This document shows positions 1 to 10,600 of a stretch of DNA of 64,000 bases, one piece after another. The stretch's first letter is position 1; every line of letters starts with the position of its first letter. Below the pieces are notes generated by a model, which was not told where the DNA came from, made no database searches, and was given only the letters and a program-made list of their open reading frames with translations. The position numbers and the translations under genes were made by a program. Source of the DNA: Geomonas subterranea (lineage in GTDB: Bacteria > Desulfobacterota > Desulfuromonadia > Geobacterales > Geobacteraceae); the NCBI RefSeq assembly GCF_019063845.1, contig NZ_CP077683.1, positions 3,526,501-3,590,500 on the forward strand, written 5' to 3'.

Positions 1-1130
1 GTCACGAGAAGGTGACCCCCAACATCGTCAAGGATTTCCTGTCCGGCGAGATGGGCAAAAGCGGCAGCGTCGACTGCTCCAGCTGCCACGGCACCGCCCA
101 CCAGAGCGCCAAAGACGTCGCCAAGGTGAGCATGCCGACCGAGAAGACCTGCAAGGAATGCCACACGAAGCAGCACGACCAGTACGCCTCCGGGAAGCAC
201 GCAGTAGCCTGGGTGGCTATGGACGCCATGCCGACCAACAAGATCCAGCCCCACGCCTACATCCAGGGCATGAAGGGTTGCGGCGGCTGCCACAAGGTCG
301 GCATCCGCGACGACAAGTCCCGCGCCGAAGGGCAGTACGGCTCCCCCTGCAACTCCTGCCACACCCGCCACAAGTTCAGCAAGGCCGAGGCCAAGAAGCC
401 GGAAGCGTGCCGCACCTGCCACATGGGCTTCGATCACCCGCAGTGGGAGATGTGGTCCAACTCCAAGCACGGCTCCATCTACCAGATGGAGGGTGACACC
501 GGCCGCGCTCCCACCTGCCAGACCTGCCACATGGGCGACGGCGACCACAACGTGATGACCTCCTGGGGCTTCCTCGCCCTGCGCCTCCCGGAAGAGGATG
601 CGGAGTGGATGGGTTACCGCGCCACCATCCTCAAAGGGCTGGGCGTGCTCGACCCGGCAGGCAAGCCGACCGGCCGCCTGGAACTGGTCAAAGCCGGCAA
701 GGTGGCGCGCCTCACCAAGGAAGAGTGGCAGGCGTCCCGCGACAAGATGGTCGGCATCTGCAGCAAGTGCCACAGCGCGACCTACGCCAAGACGCAGCTT
801 GGCAACGCCGACCAGATGATCAAAGAGGCGGACAAACTGATGGCCGAGGCGATCACCATCGTTGCCGACCTCTACGAGAAGGGTGTCATCAAACCGCAGA
901 AGGGTCAGCCGGCCTATCCGGACCTGCTCACCTTCTACGACACCAGGACTCCGATCGAGCAGACCCTGTACGTGATGTTCCTGGAGCACCGCATGCGTGC
1001 CTTCCAGGGGGCGTTCCACATGAACCCCGACTACGTCACCTGGTACGGTCTGGCCGAGTTGCAGAAGGACCTGGTTGATATCAAGGCCGAGGCGGCCTCG
1101 ATGATCCGCGAGTCCGGCCACAAGAAGTAA
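1..1130 (+). CDS. Octahaem hydroxylamine-oxidoreductase-type cytochrome c, 5' end missing
   Basis: The reading frame is open from the left edge (residues HEKV precede the GTG at 12), so the N-terminus lies outside the window. The visible 375 residues hold seven CxxCH haem-binding motifs (CSSCH, CKECH, CGGCH, CNSCH, CRTCH, CQTCH, CSKCH); one more upstream would give the eight of the HAO family. After the last haem comes a helical domain ending in FHMNPDYVTWYG, a stretch resembling the C-terminal signature of HAO-like cytochromes. Family members oxidise hydroxylamine or hydrazine, or reduce nitrite and hydroxylamine; which applies depends on a cross-linking tyrosine that I cannot assign with certainty. 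A periplasmic location is expected for a c-type cytochrome, but the signal peptide is not in view. A strong terminator follows at once, so this is the last gene of its transcript. Confidence 0.85.
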   Translation, partial: HEKVTPNIVKDFLSGEMGKSGSVDCSSCHGTAHQSAKDVAKVSMPTEKTCKECHTKQHDQYASGKHAVAWVAMDAMPTNKIQPHAYIQGMKGCGGCHKVGIRDDKSRAEGQYGSPCNSCHTRHKFSKAEAKKPEACRTCHMGFDHPQWEMWSNSKHGSIYQMEGDTGRAPTCQTCHMGDGDHNVMTSWGFLALRLPEEDAEWMGYRATILKGLGVLDPAGKPTGRLELVKAGKVARLTKEEWQASRDKMVGICSKCHSATYAKTQLGNADQMIKEADKLMAEAITIVADLYEKGVIKPQKGQPAYPDLLTFYDTRTPIEQTLYVMFLEHRMRAFQGAFHMNPDYVTWYGLAELQKDLVDIKAEAASMIRESGHKK

Positions 1131-1158
1131 GCACAGCCGCTGAACACGCAGTCCCCGC

Positions 1159-1192
1159 AGCGGGGCGTCACCTGACGCCCCGCTGTTTTTTT
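1159..1192 (+). terminator. Rho-independent terminator after the octahaem cytochrome
   Basis: A perfect 12-bp stem (AGCGGGGCGTCA with its complement at 1173-1184) is followed by G and seven T residues. Confidence 0.93.
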
Positions 1193-1341
1193 GTAGCCAG
1201 GCCCGTTGGCCACCCGGCAGCCCATATTGCCACGTCAATCAGTCGGAAATTTCGAAGGCATCACCGGGAAAAGTCACATTGCATACGTTGATATGGGCGT
1301 TACACTCACTGGGGTTCCCTATCAAAATGCGGAGGTGACTT

Positions 1342-1761
1342 ATGGTGAAGAAGCTTTTACTGGCGATCGCGATTCTTTCTCTCACCTGCGCCTGTGCGGT
1401 GCCGCGCGCGAAGCAGGATTCCAATCCCGCTTACAGCACCCACCAGTTCACCAATCACGAACTCGACATCTCCTGGAAAGCGGAAAGCACCGACAAGGGC
1501 GTTCGCATCGACGGGACCCTCAGGAACGTGCGGCCGGATCTCCCCTACACCTCGCTGCAGTTGACGGCAAAACTCCTGGATGAAAGCGGCAAGGAGATCG
1601 GGAAGGGGACTAAGAACGTCGACGGACGCTTCACCGGGAGCGAACCGTTCACCATCGACATCCCGATGGTCCGGCTGGAAACCGTCAAGCGGGTCAATTT
1701 CTCGTACTCTTACGGCACGACGGAAGATTTTCACCGCGACGACTTCACCAGCGTGCCCTAA
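1342..1761 (+). CDS. Small secreted lipoprotein, FxLYD-like
   Basis: 139 residues. The N-terminus MVKKLLLAIAILSLTCAC is a lipoprotein-type signal with two candidate lipid-accepting cysteines (16 and 18). The rest looks like a single beta-sandwich: a segment about the net change between states (SWKAESTDKGVRIDGTLRNV), a central LTAKLLDESGKEIGKG strand pair, and a C-terminal RVNFSYSYG strand, as in FxLYD-type domains. No catalytic motif is visible. The start is fixed by GGAGGTG at 1331-1337. The gene stands alone, bounded by the cytochrome terminator and by a bidirectional hairpin at 1794-1824. Function is unknown; attachment to the cell envelope is the only supported statement. Confidence 0.75.
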   Translation: MVKKLLLAIAILSLTCACAVPRAKQDSNPAYSTHQFTNHELDISWKAESTDKGVRIDGTLRNVRPDLPYTSLQLTAKLLDESGKEIGKGTKNVDGRFTGSEPFTIDIPMVRLETVKRVNFSYSYGTTEDFHRDDFTSVP

Positions 1762-1793
1762 CGCTCATCGACCGGAACCGTTTGCCCAAAACG

Positions 1794-1824
1794 AAGGCCC
1801 TTGGCGACAGCCAAGGGCCTTTTC
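1794..1824. terminator. Bidirectional hairpin between convergent genes
   Basis: AAGGCCCTTGGC (1794-1805) pairs perfectly with 1810-1821 around a GACA loop, with short T-rich flanks on both strands. It sits between the plus-strand lipoprotein and the minus-strand 49-residue gene. Confidence 0.8.
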
Positions 1825-1848
1825 ATATCCGCAGTTCTTCGACGCTCC

Positions 1849-1998
1849 CTAGCGGGGCTTGTCGCGTCTCCAGCCGCGCCACTCGCCGTGGCGCAACGCC
1901 TTGAAGGAACCGATCAGCACTTCCGCGGGAATCACCAAAAGCCAGATGGTCAGGATGACCGCTATGATGATCAGGAGCACGAGCAGTATCGTTTTCAT
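1849..1998 (-). CDS. 49-residue single-span membrane peptide
   Basis: A short open frame too small for usual length cut-offs. It begins MKTILLVLLIIIAVILTIWL and continues LLVIPAEVLIG, giving one strongly hydrophobic segment of about 22-27 residues, then a basic cytoplasmic-type tail (SFKALRHGEWRGWRRDKPR). A consensus AGGAGG lies six bases before the ATG (plus-strand 2005-2010), and a bidirectional terminator follows the stop, so it has all the parts of a real gene. The tail carries seven arginine or lysine residues in its last 17. I do not recognise a family. It is divergent from ppc, with about 170 bp between them. Confidence 0.65.
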   Translation of the reverse strand: MKTILLVLLIIIAVILTIWLLVIPAEVLIGSFKALRHGEWRGWRRDKPR

Positions 1999-2171
1999 AA
2001 TAATCCTCCTTTGCCTCCCTTAATAAGACCTTACCATAAGGGTCTTCACATGAACAAGCCGCGCCTTCCGCTCCGCCATTCCCAGGGGCGCATTCTACGG
2101 TATCATTCATCTCTGGCGCTCCGCCCGATACCCGCTCCCCGCGCAGGGGACTGCATTAACGAGGTGCCGTC

Positions 2172-4910
2172 ATGCCCGCTAGCGACACGGCAATACCGGA
2201 GAAACTGCAGCGCGACCTGGACTACCTGATGGAGTGCCTGGCCGAGATGTTCAACGGCCTTGGCGAGTCGCAGATCGCGGCCTGCCTTCCGAAGTCGGGG
2301 TCGGTGACGCCGTCGGAAGATTGCAAGTTCGTGAGGGCCTGGTCGATAGCCTTCCAGCTCCTCAGCATGGCGGAGGAGAACTTCGCGGTGCAGACGCGGC
2401 GGGGGGTGGAGACGGGCCAGGGGCTGGTGGCCGAGCCGGGCCTTTGGGGGCGCGTGCTGGAAAAGCTGAACCGCGGCGGGGTGCCTCAGGAAGAGATCGC
2501 CGACCTTTTGGGCCAGATCAGGGTGGAGCCGGTCCTCACCGCCCACCCGACGGAGGCGAAGCGGGCCTCTGTCCTCAGGCACTTGCGCGAGCTTTACCTC
2601 CTGCTGGTGAAGCGCGAGAACACGGTCTGGACCCCGCTGGAGCGGGAAGAGATCCGCGAGGAGATCGTGGCCATGCTGGAGCGGCTGTGGCGGACCGGCG
2701 AGATTCACCTGGAGAAGCCGCAGGTCCTGAACGAGCTCGCCACCATCATCTACCACCTGCGCGAGATCTTTCCGCAGGTGATCCCGATCCTGGACAAGAG
2801 GATCTGCCACGCATGGCGCGAGGCGGGTCTCACGAGGCCCCTCTCGCCGCTCACCGACCGCCTCCCGCGCGTCTCCTTCAGCACCTGGGTCGGGGGGGAC
2901 CGCGACGGGCACCCGCTGGTCACCCCCGAGGTCACCGCCGCCACCCTGAGGGAACTCAGGCTGAACGCGTTGCTGCTGATCCACGGCCAGCTTACCACCC
3001 TCGGCAGCAGGCTCAGTATCTCACGCCTGCTGCTCCCCCCGCCCCCCGAGCTCTCCAGGCGCCTGCAGGTACTCGCCGCGCCCACCGGGGCTCTGGGCGC
3101 CGAGGCGCTCCGTCGCAACCCCGAGGAGCCCTGGCGGCAGCTGGTGAACCTGATGAAGGCGAAACTGCCGGTTGACGTTACCGGACAGGAGGAGACCCTC
3201 TGCGGCGACTCCGGTTCCCGTTACTGCCGGGCTGCGGAGCTCGAGGAGGACCTGCGCCTGCTCCGGGACACCCTGGTGGCAACCGGCGCGACCCGGCTGG
3301 CCCTCGCCGACGTGGTGCCGGTGCTGCGCAGCGTGGAGGTGTTCGGCTTCCACCTGGCCTCCCTCGACATACGGCAGAACAGCGCCTTTCACGACAAGGC
3401 GGTGGAGCAGCTCATGTCCGCGGCGGGAGTGGAGCAGCAGGGCTTTTCCCAGTGGCGGGAACCGGAGCGCCTCGCCTTCCTCAACCGTGAACTCGCCTCG
3501 CCGCGCCCCTTCCTCCTCCCCGACGCGCAGCCCGGGCGGGAGGCGCAAAGCGTCATCGGCTGCTACCGCGTGCTGGCGGCCCAGATCCAGAGCTACGGCC
3601 CGGAGTCGCTGGGGGCCCTGATCGTCAGCATGACCCGCTCGGCTTCCGACCTCCTGGTGGTCTACCTCCTGGCACGCGAGGCGGGGCTCATGGTGACTAC
3701 GGAACAGGGGCTGGCCTGCCTCCTTCCCGTGGTCCCCCTCTTTGAGACCATCGAGGACCTGGACCAGAGCGCCCGGATCCTCGAAGAGTTCCTGGGGCAT
3801 CCCATGACCCGCCGCACCCAGGCGCGCCTTTGCGGCGTGCATCCGGTGCAGCAGGTGATGGTCGGCTACAGCGACAGCAACAAGGACGGCGGGATCATGG
3901 CGAGCCTGTGGGGGCTCTACCGCGCCCAGGAGGCGATGCTGGCGGTCGCGCGGCGCCAGGGTGTCCGCCTGCGCTTCTTCCACGGCAGGGGGGGGACCAT
4001 CAGCCGCGGCGCCGGCCCCACCAGCCGGTTCCTGCGCGGGCTCCCCGAGGGGTCGGCGTCAGGCGACCTGCGCCTGACCGAGCAGGGGGAGGTCATCTCG
4101 CAGAAGTACTCCAACCCGCTGAACGCGGCCTACCACCTGGAACTCCTGCTCGCAGGGACCGCCGGCGTCAGCATCCCCCAGCGCGGCGGGCCCGGCCCGG
4201 GGCACCCGCTGGAACCGGTGATGGACCGGCTGGCGCAGCGAAGCCGCCTGGCCTACCAGCGGCTATTGGCGAGCGAGGGGTTCGTCACCTTTTTCCGTCA
4301 GGCCACCCCCATCGACGTCATCGAATCAAGCAGCATAGGCTCCCGCCCCGCGCGCCGCACGGCGCAGCCGAGCCTGGGCGACCTCCGGGCCATCCCGTGG
4401 GTCTTCAGCTGGAGCCAGGCCCGCTACTTCCTCTCCGGCTGGTACGGCATCGGCTTCGCGCTGGAAGAACTCATGAGAGAAGATGCCGCCACCTTCGGCG
4501 AACTGGTGCGCAACTGTCAGAGCTGGACCGTGCTGCACTACATCATCAGCAACGCCGCCACCAGCGTCGCCAGCGCCAATGTCGCCATCATGCGCAGCTA
4601 TGCCGGGCTGGTACACGACGAAGCCATCCGGGAGCCGATCTTCACCGCCATCAGCGAAGAGTACCTGCGCACCGTGAGCATGCTCGAAGAGATCTATGGC
4701 GGCTCCCTGGCCGAGCGGCGCGCCGCCGTGCACAGCTCGCTGGCGCGGCGCGAGGACGCGCTCAAGGTGCTGCACGAGCGCCAGATCGCCCTGCTGCATC
4801 AATGGCGCCAGGACGCCGGGCGGCACGACACGGCGATGTCGGGAGGGCTCTTGTTCCGGCTTCTTGAAACCGTCAACGCCATAGCCGCCGGGCTTGGCAC
4901 CACTGGCTGA
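2172..4910 (+). CDS. ppc: Phosphoenolpyruvate carboxylase
   Basis: 912 residues, slightly longer than the ~880 usual for bacteria. It carboxylates PEP with bicarbonate to oxaloacetate and phosphate in the cytoplasm, an anaplerotic feed to the TCA cycle. Diagnostic motifs are present in order: VLTAHPTEAKR with the catalytic histidine, VGGDRDGHP, the GYSDSNKDGG lysine motif, and FHGRGGTISRG with the essential histidine and arginines. The protein ends GTTG, matching the conserved C-terminal PEPC tail (usually NTG). The start ATG has GAGGTG nearby at about 2160. Monocistronic by spacing: nothing on the same strand within 230 bp after the stop, which holds no gene. Confidence 0.96.
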   Translation: MPASDTAIPEKLQRDLDYLMECLAEMFNGLGESQIAACLPKSGSVTPSEDCKFVRAWSIAFQLLSMAEENFAVQTRRGVETGQGLVAEPGLWGRVLEKLNRGGVPQEEIADLLGQIRVEPVLTAHPTEAKRASVLRHLRELYLLLVKRENTVWTPLEREEIREEIVAMLERLWRTGEIHLEKPQVLNELATIIYHLREIFPQVIPILDKRICHAWREAGLTRPLSPLTDRLPRVSFSTWVGGDRDGHPLVTPEVTAATLRELRLNALLLIHGQLTTLGSRLSISRLLLPPPPELSRRLQVLAAPTGALGAEALRRNPEEPWRQLVNLMKAKLPVDVTGQEETLCGDSGSRYCRAAELEEDLRLLRDTLVATGATRLALADVVPVLRSVEVFGFHLASLDIRQNSAFHDKAVEQLMSAAGVEQQGFSQWREPERLAFLNRELASPRPFLLPDAQPGREAQSVIGCYRVLAAQIQSYGPESLGALIVSMTRSASDLLVVYLLAREAGLMVTTEQGLACLLPVVPLFETIEDLDQSARILEEFLGHPMTRRTQARLCGVHPVQQVMVGYSDSNKDGGIMASLWGLYRAQEAMLAVARRQGVRLRFFHGRGGTISRGAGPTSRFLRGLPEGSASGDLRLTEQGEVISQKYSNPLNAAYHLELLLAGTAGVSIPQRGGPGPGHPLEPVMDRLAQRSRLAYQRLLASEGFVTFFRQATPIDVIESSSIGSRPARRTAQPSLGDLRAIPWVFSWSQARYFLSGWYGIGFALEELMREDAATFGELVRNCQSWTVLHYIISNAATSVASANVAIMRSYAGLVHDEAIREPIFTAISEEYLRTVSMLEEIYGGSLAERRAAVHSSLARREDALKVLHERQIALLHQWRQDAGRHDTAMSGGLLFRLLETVNAIAAGLGTTG

Positions 4911-5141
4911 CCACGAGAAGTTCCCTGTGCGGCACCTTCCCCCCTACCCCCTTCCGCCAGGGGAGCGGAGCTATCGCGCAAGCCGTAGGGTAATCCGCAA
5001 CGCCCTCTCCATTTATTCCTCCTGAAATTGCCAAGGGTCCTTTCTTAAGAAATCCCGGCTCGCGCCGAAAAGCCCCGTAAGTCGCGCGGAAATATCCAGT
5101 CTCCCGGGACGGAGTTTTACGCGTGACCAAGGAGCCTTGCC

Positions 5142-7565
5142 ATGACCATCAAGTCGAAGTTGATCCTCAACGCCGGCATCGTACTGCTGGCCGTTGCAGC
5201 CGTTTCCGCCGCGAGCTTCCTCAGCATGAATTCGATCAGGGGCAAACTCTCCTACCTCACCGAGAAAAGCACACCGTTCCAACTGCGCACCATGGAGTTC
5301 CAGCGGGCGCTGCAGGGTGCGACCGCCGACCTGGTCAAGGTTGCGGCTGCCCACAACGAGGCCGAGTTCGCGGCGGCGAAACAAGAGGCGGAGAAGTCGC
5401 TGGCCGAGGTGCGCGGCGCGCAGGAGAAGCTGGAAGCCATATCCGGTGAGAAACTGGAAGCCTCCGCCGAGTTCGGTGACATCGCCCGGGAGCTCTACGC
5501 CACCATGACCGCGCGGCTCGCTTCCCAGCGGGAATCGGCCCAGGCACATGCGCTCATACTGCAAAAAGGGCAGGAGGCGGGTACCCGGCTCCAGGACCTG
5601 GAGGCCAAGGTGAGCCTCTTGCAGCGTTCCAGTTCGTCGGCCTACGCCACGGCCAACGACGAGGCCGACAAGACATCCAAGAACATCGCCAGCATCGAGA
5701 CGCTGAAGGTCTCCCTCAAGGAGCTGAGGTTCCTTCTCTACGACATGCAGCGGGCGCCCGAGAAGAAGCAGACCTTCAGCCAGTACGCGAGCACCATGAA
5801 GAAGGTGCAGCAAAACAGCAACATCCGGCACAACAACCGGATCGGCGGCCAGTTCACCGCGTTCAGCGCGAAGGCGGACCTGCTCGCGAAGACTTTAGCT
5901 GAAGGAGGGGACCCGCGCCGGGGCGAAGCGCAGCTCAAGGAGGCGCTCGAGGCGTTGAGCGAGGTGGACGACGAGATCGAGGATGAGGTGGACAAGGCCC
6001 AGCTGCTGGTGGGGAGGATCTCGGGGAAGCTCCCCGGCTACCTCTCGCGGGCCAACGCCGCCGTCAACGTCCTCTCCATCAACACGGAGCTCGTGTCCCT
6101 GGGGAAATCGCTCGAAGGTCTGTCGGGGCGCTTTTTCTTCGCCAACACCCCCGGCGAGCTCGACGCGGTCGCCGCCGAGTTCAACCGGCGCTACGACAGG
6201 CTGGGTCAGGTGGAGAAATCCGTGGCGGCGCAGCTCAAAGCCGCCGGGGCCCAAGGAGAGCTGCGCATCCTGGGTGGCGTGAGCGCCTCCCTGGCCGGCA
6301 TCCGCTCCACGGTTTTCGCGCAAGACGGCATCATGGTCAAGCTGCGCCAGAAGATGCAGTTGGAGGAAAAAGCCAACAAGGGGGCGGCGCGGTTGCGGGA
6401 AGTGGTGGCGAAGCAGGCCGAAATGGGGAAACGGACCGTATCCGCGGCGCAGGAGGGGCAGGAGCAGGCGATCGGGACCGTGAACCGGACCATACGCTTC
6501 AGCATGATCCTGATCCTGGTGATTGCCGTCGGCACGGGGCTGCTGGGGAACGTGGTGGGCATCTGGATCTTCCGGAGCATATCCCGTCCCATCGCGCAGT
6601 TGACCGACCTGGCGGAGCGGGCGGCGGAAGGGAATCTGGCCGTCACCATCGCCGCGGACAGAAAGGACGAGGTGGGACGGGTTCAGCTTGCCATGTCGCG
6701 CATGCTGGCCAGCCTCAGGGACGTGGTCGGCAGGATCGGGGATGCCACCTGCACCCTCGCCAGCAGTTCCGAGCAGATGGCGGCCACGGCCGGCGTTCTT
6801 GAGGACGGAGCGGCGCGCCAGGCGCACCGGGTGGAGCAATCGGCGCTCTCCATGTCGCAGATGACGGCCACCACGGTGGACATGGCCCAGAACGCGTCGG
6901 CAACGGCCAGCGCCGCGGACACCATGAAGGAGATAGCGCTCGCGGGGAAACAGGCGATGCAGCAGACGGCCGAACAGCTGCAGAGCTTCGCCCATACCTT
7001 TGCCGAAACCGCAGGGATGGTGGAGCAGTTGAGCGGGCAGTCGGCACAGATCTGCGAGATCGGGGTCCTGATCCGCGACATCGCCGACCAGACCAACCTC
7101 CTGGCGCTCAATGCCGCCATCGAGGCCGCCCGTGCCGGGGAACAGGGGAGGGGATTCGCGGTGGTCGCCGACAACGTGAGGGAACTGGCAGAGCGGACCG
7201 CGGCGGCCACCGCCGAGATCGACCACACCGTGAAGGCGATGCAGGAAAGCGTGAACCGCTCGGTGCGCAAGATGAGCGAGGAACGGTCCTCGGTCGACAC
7301 CATCATGAGCCGGGTTCAGGGCACGGAGGAGGCGATCGACCGGATGGCAACCTACGTGGCCCAGGTGCACGACATGGTGCGGCGCATCGCCGTCGCCACC
7401 GAAGAGCAGTCGGCGACCAGCGCTGCGGTGGGGGAAAATGTGGAGGAGATCGCGGGACTGACCCGCGAACTGCGCGCCGCCTGCAGCGGCATCCGGGAAT
7501 CCTCGGACGGACTTTCCCGCCTGGCCGGAGATCTGAAGGGGATGGTGGAGTGGTTCCGGGTCTGA
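5142..7565 (+). CDS. Methyl-accepting chemotaxis protein with large periplasmic helical domain
   Basis: 807 residues. Transmembrane helix 1 is at about residues 7-27, followed by a ~420-residue, alpha-helical, Ala/Glu/Lys-rich sensing region, unusually large for a chemoreceptor. Helix 2 is at about 452-475 ([20 protein letters not shown]), then a HAMP domain to about 530. The cytoplasmic signalling hairpin has the canonical tip [20 protein letters not shown] and [18 protein letters not shown] near residues 645-690, which binds CheA and CheW. No cache or PAS fold is obvious in the sensor part, so the ligand cannot be guessed. AAGGAG precedes the ATG. No che genes are adjacent, so it is an orphan receptor. 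The gene ends at a strong terminator. Confidence 0.93.
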   Translation: MTIKSKLILNAGIVLLAVAAVSAASFLSMNSIRGKLSYLTEKSTPFQLRTMEFQRALQGATADLVKVAAAHNEAEFAAAKQEAEKSLAEVRGAQEKLEAISGEKLEASAEFGDIARELYATMTARLASQRESAQAHALILQKGQEAGTRLQDLEAKVSLLQRSSSSAYATANDEADKTSKNIASIETLKVSLKELRFLLYDMQRAPEKKQTFSQYASTMKKVQQNSNIRHNNRIGGQFTAFSAKADLLAKTLAEGGDPRRGEAQLKEALEALSEVDDEIEDEVDKAQLLVGRISGKLPGYLSRANAAVNVLSINTELVSLGKSLEGLSGRFFFANTPGELDAVAAEFNRRYDRLGQVEKSVAAQLKAAGAQGELRILGGVSASLAGIRSTVFAQDGIMVKLRQKMQLEEKANKGAARLREVVAKQAEMGKRTVSAAQEGQEQAIGTVNRTIRFSMILILVIAVGTGLLGNVVGIWIFRSISRPIAQLTDLAERAAEGNLAVTIAADRKDEVGRVQLAMSRMLASLRDVVGRIGDATCTLASSSEQMAATAGVLEDGAARQAHRVEQSALSMSQMTATTVDMAQNASATASAADTMKEIALAGKQAMQQTAEQLQSFAHTFAETAGMVEQLSGQSAQICEIGVLIRDIADQTNLLALNAAIEAARAGEQGRGFAVVADNVRELAERTAAATAEIDHTVKAMQESVNRSVRKMSEERSSVDTIMSRVQGTEEAIDRMATYVAQVHDMVRRIAVATEEQSATSAAVGENVEEIAGLTRELRAACSGIRESSDGLSRLAGDLKGMVEWFRV

Positions 7566-7590
7566 CCTGGACCGCGCGCCAGACAAAGCG

Positions 7591-7625
7591 AAGGCCCCCT
7601 TGCTGATGCCAGGGGGCCTTTTGCA
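7591..7625 (+). terminator. Terminator after the chemoreceptor
   Basis: AAGGCCCCCT (7591-7600) pairs with AGGGGGCCTT (7611-7620), followed by TT. Confidence 0.85.
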
Positions 7626-7640
7626 TTACTGCTGGTTGGG

Positions 7641-7680
7641 GAAAAAAATCCCCGGGGAGGAGGACCAGCACCTCCTCCCC
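7641..7680 (-). terminator. Terminator of the multicopper oxidase operon
   Basis: On the minus strand GGGGAGGAGG (7671-7680 complement) pairs with 7654-7663, and the run of seven T residues (AAAAAAA on plus at 7642-7648) follows a short spacer. It lies just after the oxidase stop codon. Confidence 0.8.
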
Positions 7681-7697
7681 AGGCAGGACGGCTGATG

Positions 7698-10600
7698 CTA
7701 CGGGTTGGTGGTGATGGGGAACGGAGCGGCGTTCACCCATCCGGAGGAAACGATGGTGCCGTTGTTGGACCTGATCCGGTACCAGTAGTTGGTGTTCCGG
7801 GCGAGCCCGGTCTGGGTCAGGGTGGTCACCCCGGCATTGACGGTGACGCTGTTCAGGTTCTTGGTGAAGCCAGAGTCAGTGGCTCTCTGGATGGTGAAGC
7901 CTGTTTCGTTGCTGGAGAGATCCTGCCAATTCAGGACTACGCTCCTGCTGTTGCCGGTGTTCGGTCCGCTGACGGCGGTGAAGCTCCCCGGGGCCGCCGG
8001 CTGTGCCGGAAGCAGGATGGTCGGGGAAACCGCGTAGCCGGAGAGGCCGGCGACGTTGACCGCCGCGACACGGTAGGCGTAAGTGGCATCGGCCGCCGAG
8101 AGGGTCAGGTTGTCGGTGTAGCTCACGCTGCCGGTGTTGCTGCGGGCCGGGAGCGCGGCGATCTGGACGAAGGCGCCGCCGTTCACGGAACGCTCGAGCA
8201 CGAAGCCGGTCTCGGTGATGGCGTTGTCGGTGAAGGTGATGGTGACCTTCGGTCCGGCAACCAGGGTTGCGGTCAGGTTGGTCGGGTCAGCCGGCACGGT
8301 GCCGGTAAGAAGCGGTGCGGAAACCGACTTCACAGTCAGGCTCGGCATCTGGCCGCCGTACCCGACGGTGTTCTGCGCCACTACCTGGTACTTCGCGACC
8401 ACGTTGGGGTTGTAGACCGCCGGGTCCTGCAGCGTTTTGACGCCGGTGGTGTTGGCCTGGTCCAGCGGAGAGGCGATGGTGCCAACGTTGGTCCAGGTGG
8501 TGCCGTTGGTGGTCTTTTGCACCACGAACGAGGTCTCGGTGATGGAGTTGTCGTTCCAGGTCAGGGTGAGCCGTGCCTTGTTGCCGGAGCCTGTAGTGGT
8601 GAAGGCGAGGCCGTCAGCCTGCTTCGGCGGCAGGGCCAGGGAGACCGGACGCATCATGTCCATCTCCTCGTGGCTCAGGATGTGGCAATGCCATACGTAT
8701 TCCCAACCGAAGTTGACCAGCTGGTTGATGATCGGGTTGGTCGGGTTGCCGGAGACGTCTGTGGGCTCGAACATCGCGGTGGAGCCGGCCGGCATCATCG
8801 GGTTGAGGAGCCTTACGCTGTTCGGGATCTCGAACGGCAGCGTCGGAACGATCGGCCTCAGGGCTACGATGGTGTCCTCGAGCGGGCTGATGCGCACGGT
8901 GTCTTTCCAGCCCAGTTCGTTGGCGTCCGGCGGGATGATGATGTTGTCCCAGGTCACGCGGTTGAGCACCTGCACGTCGTAGAGGTGGAAGTGGATCGGG
9001 TGGGTATCCACGCCGTTATGGGTGATCTTCCAGATCTGGGTTCCGTCCTGGGTCGAGATCGGGGTGACGTTCACGTCCCCCTTGGGCAGGTTGGTGCCGT
9101 CGATCAGCTCTGTGGCCGGGTTGACGTACGGGTAGAGGATCACGTTCTGTGCGCCCGGGGCGGCCGGAACTGCCTCGAGACCCATGTTGGCGGTCATCCT
9201 GCCGAACTCGTCGAAGGCAACCGCGTTCATCTCGTCATGCAGTGCTTTGGGCTGCAGCGGGATCTGGAGCTTGGTGGCCGGGCCGAGCAGCGTGTTGAAG
9301 CCGAACAGGTCGCCGCCCTGATCAGAGATGCGGGCGAAGCCGTCGCAAGAATGGTTGGTGCTGCCAGGTGCGTTGCACCAGCTGGCGGCCGGGAAAGTGG
9401 TGCCGTAGGCCGTGTTGTAGGCGGCCTGCCCCACGATGATGGGGTGCTGACCGGACTCGAAGACACCGGAGCCGTCGGCTTGGTGCGCGAACGCTGTCTG
9501 CAGCGCGGCCAGGTCGAAGGGGGCCGGGGTAACCGTCGGGTCGGGAAGCGGGTTGACCCTGATCTGCATCACGGTCCTGGTATTCGGGCCGTAACCGGGG
9601 ATTACGCCGGGAGCGCCGACCGGAGAGAGGTCGGGGGAGCCGGTGTAGTAGTCGTAGCTCGCCACGCGGGCCGGGTAGGCCGCCGGGGCGTCGTTGTACA
9701 GGATCAGCGTCTGCCCTGCGTATTTGGAGAAGTCGACGATCACGTCGGCCCTCTCGGCCGGTGCCAGCGCCAGGGAGTGCTGGTCCACGTTACCCACGTC
9801 GAACCTGGTGGGATCGGTGATCCAGGTGATGGGCTGCGGCGGGATTACCGCCGGTGCCGGGAGGAAGCCACCCTCGCTGCCGATCTGGATCCAGTCCGGA
9901 CCTTTCGGGGAGAGGTTGGTGTCCGGGGTCGGGAATACGTTCGGGTCGAGTTGTGCCGCTGCCAGTTCGGCTGCCTTGAAGGCGACCTCGGTGCCGCCGA
10001 TCGGGTTGCCGTCGGCATTGAGGGAGGCGCTGGCGGTGTTGGCGTCGGCGACGTACATGTGCAGGTTGAAGAAGCGGTCGTTGGCGGCGTTCAGGATGCG
10101 CAGGCGGTACGCCTTCGGATCAACCGTGGTGTACGGGTAGACCGTGCCGTTGACCACCGGAGTGTCGTTGAACTGCTCCATCCCGACGGAGATGTTCGGA
10201 GTCCCCGGGATCAGCTCAGGCTCGCAGAACGGGTCGGTCTGGTACTGCCAGGTGGCCGGATCGTTCAGGTTGCAGGCAACCGGCAGCGGCGTGGTGAAGG
10301 CGGTCGCCGGGTCCATGTTGTAACGCGGGTTCTTGATCGGCGGGTACATCGGCTTTGCCGGGGGCCAGAACCAGGGGCCGTACATCCAGCGGCCGAAGGC
10401 GCTCATGCCGCTCGGGTCGCTCGGGTTCTGCGCCGGCATGTAGACGTGGTGGTACCAGAGGTTGCCGAAACCGCCCCAGCGGTCGGCGTCCCAGGTCGGG
10501 TCCTGGTCGTAGAGCTGGCCGGTGCGGGCAACCTTGTCACCCTGCGGCACGAAGGTACGGTCCTGGACGATGAGCGGGATGGTGCTGTCCGGCCCGGGGA

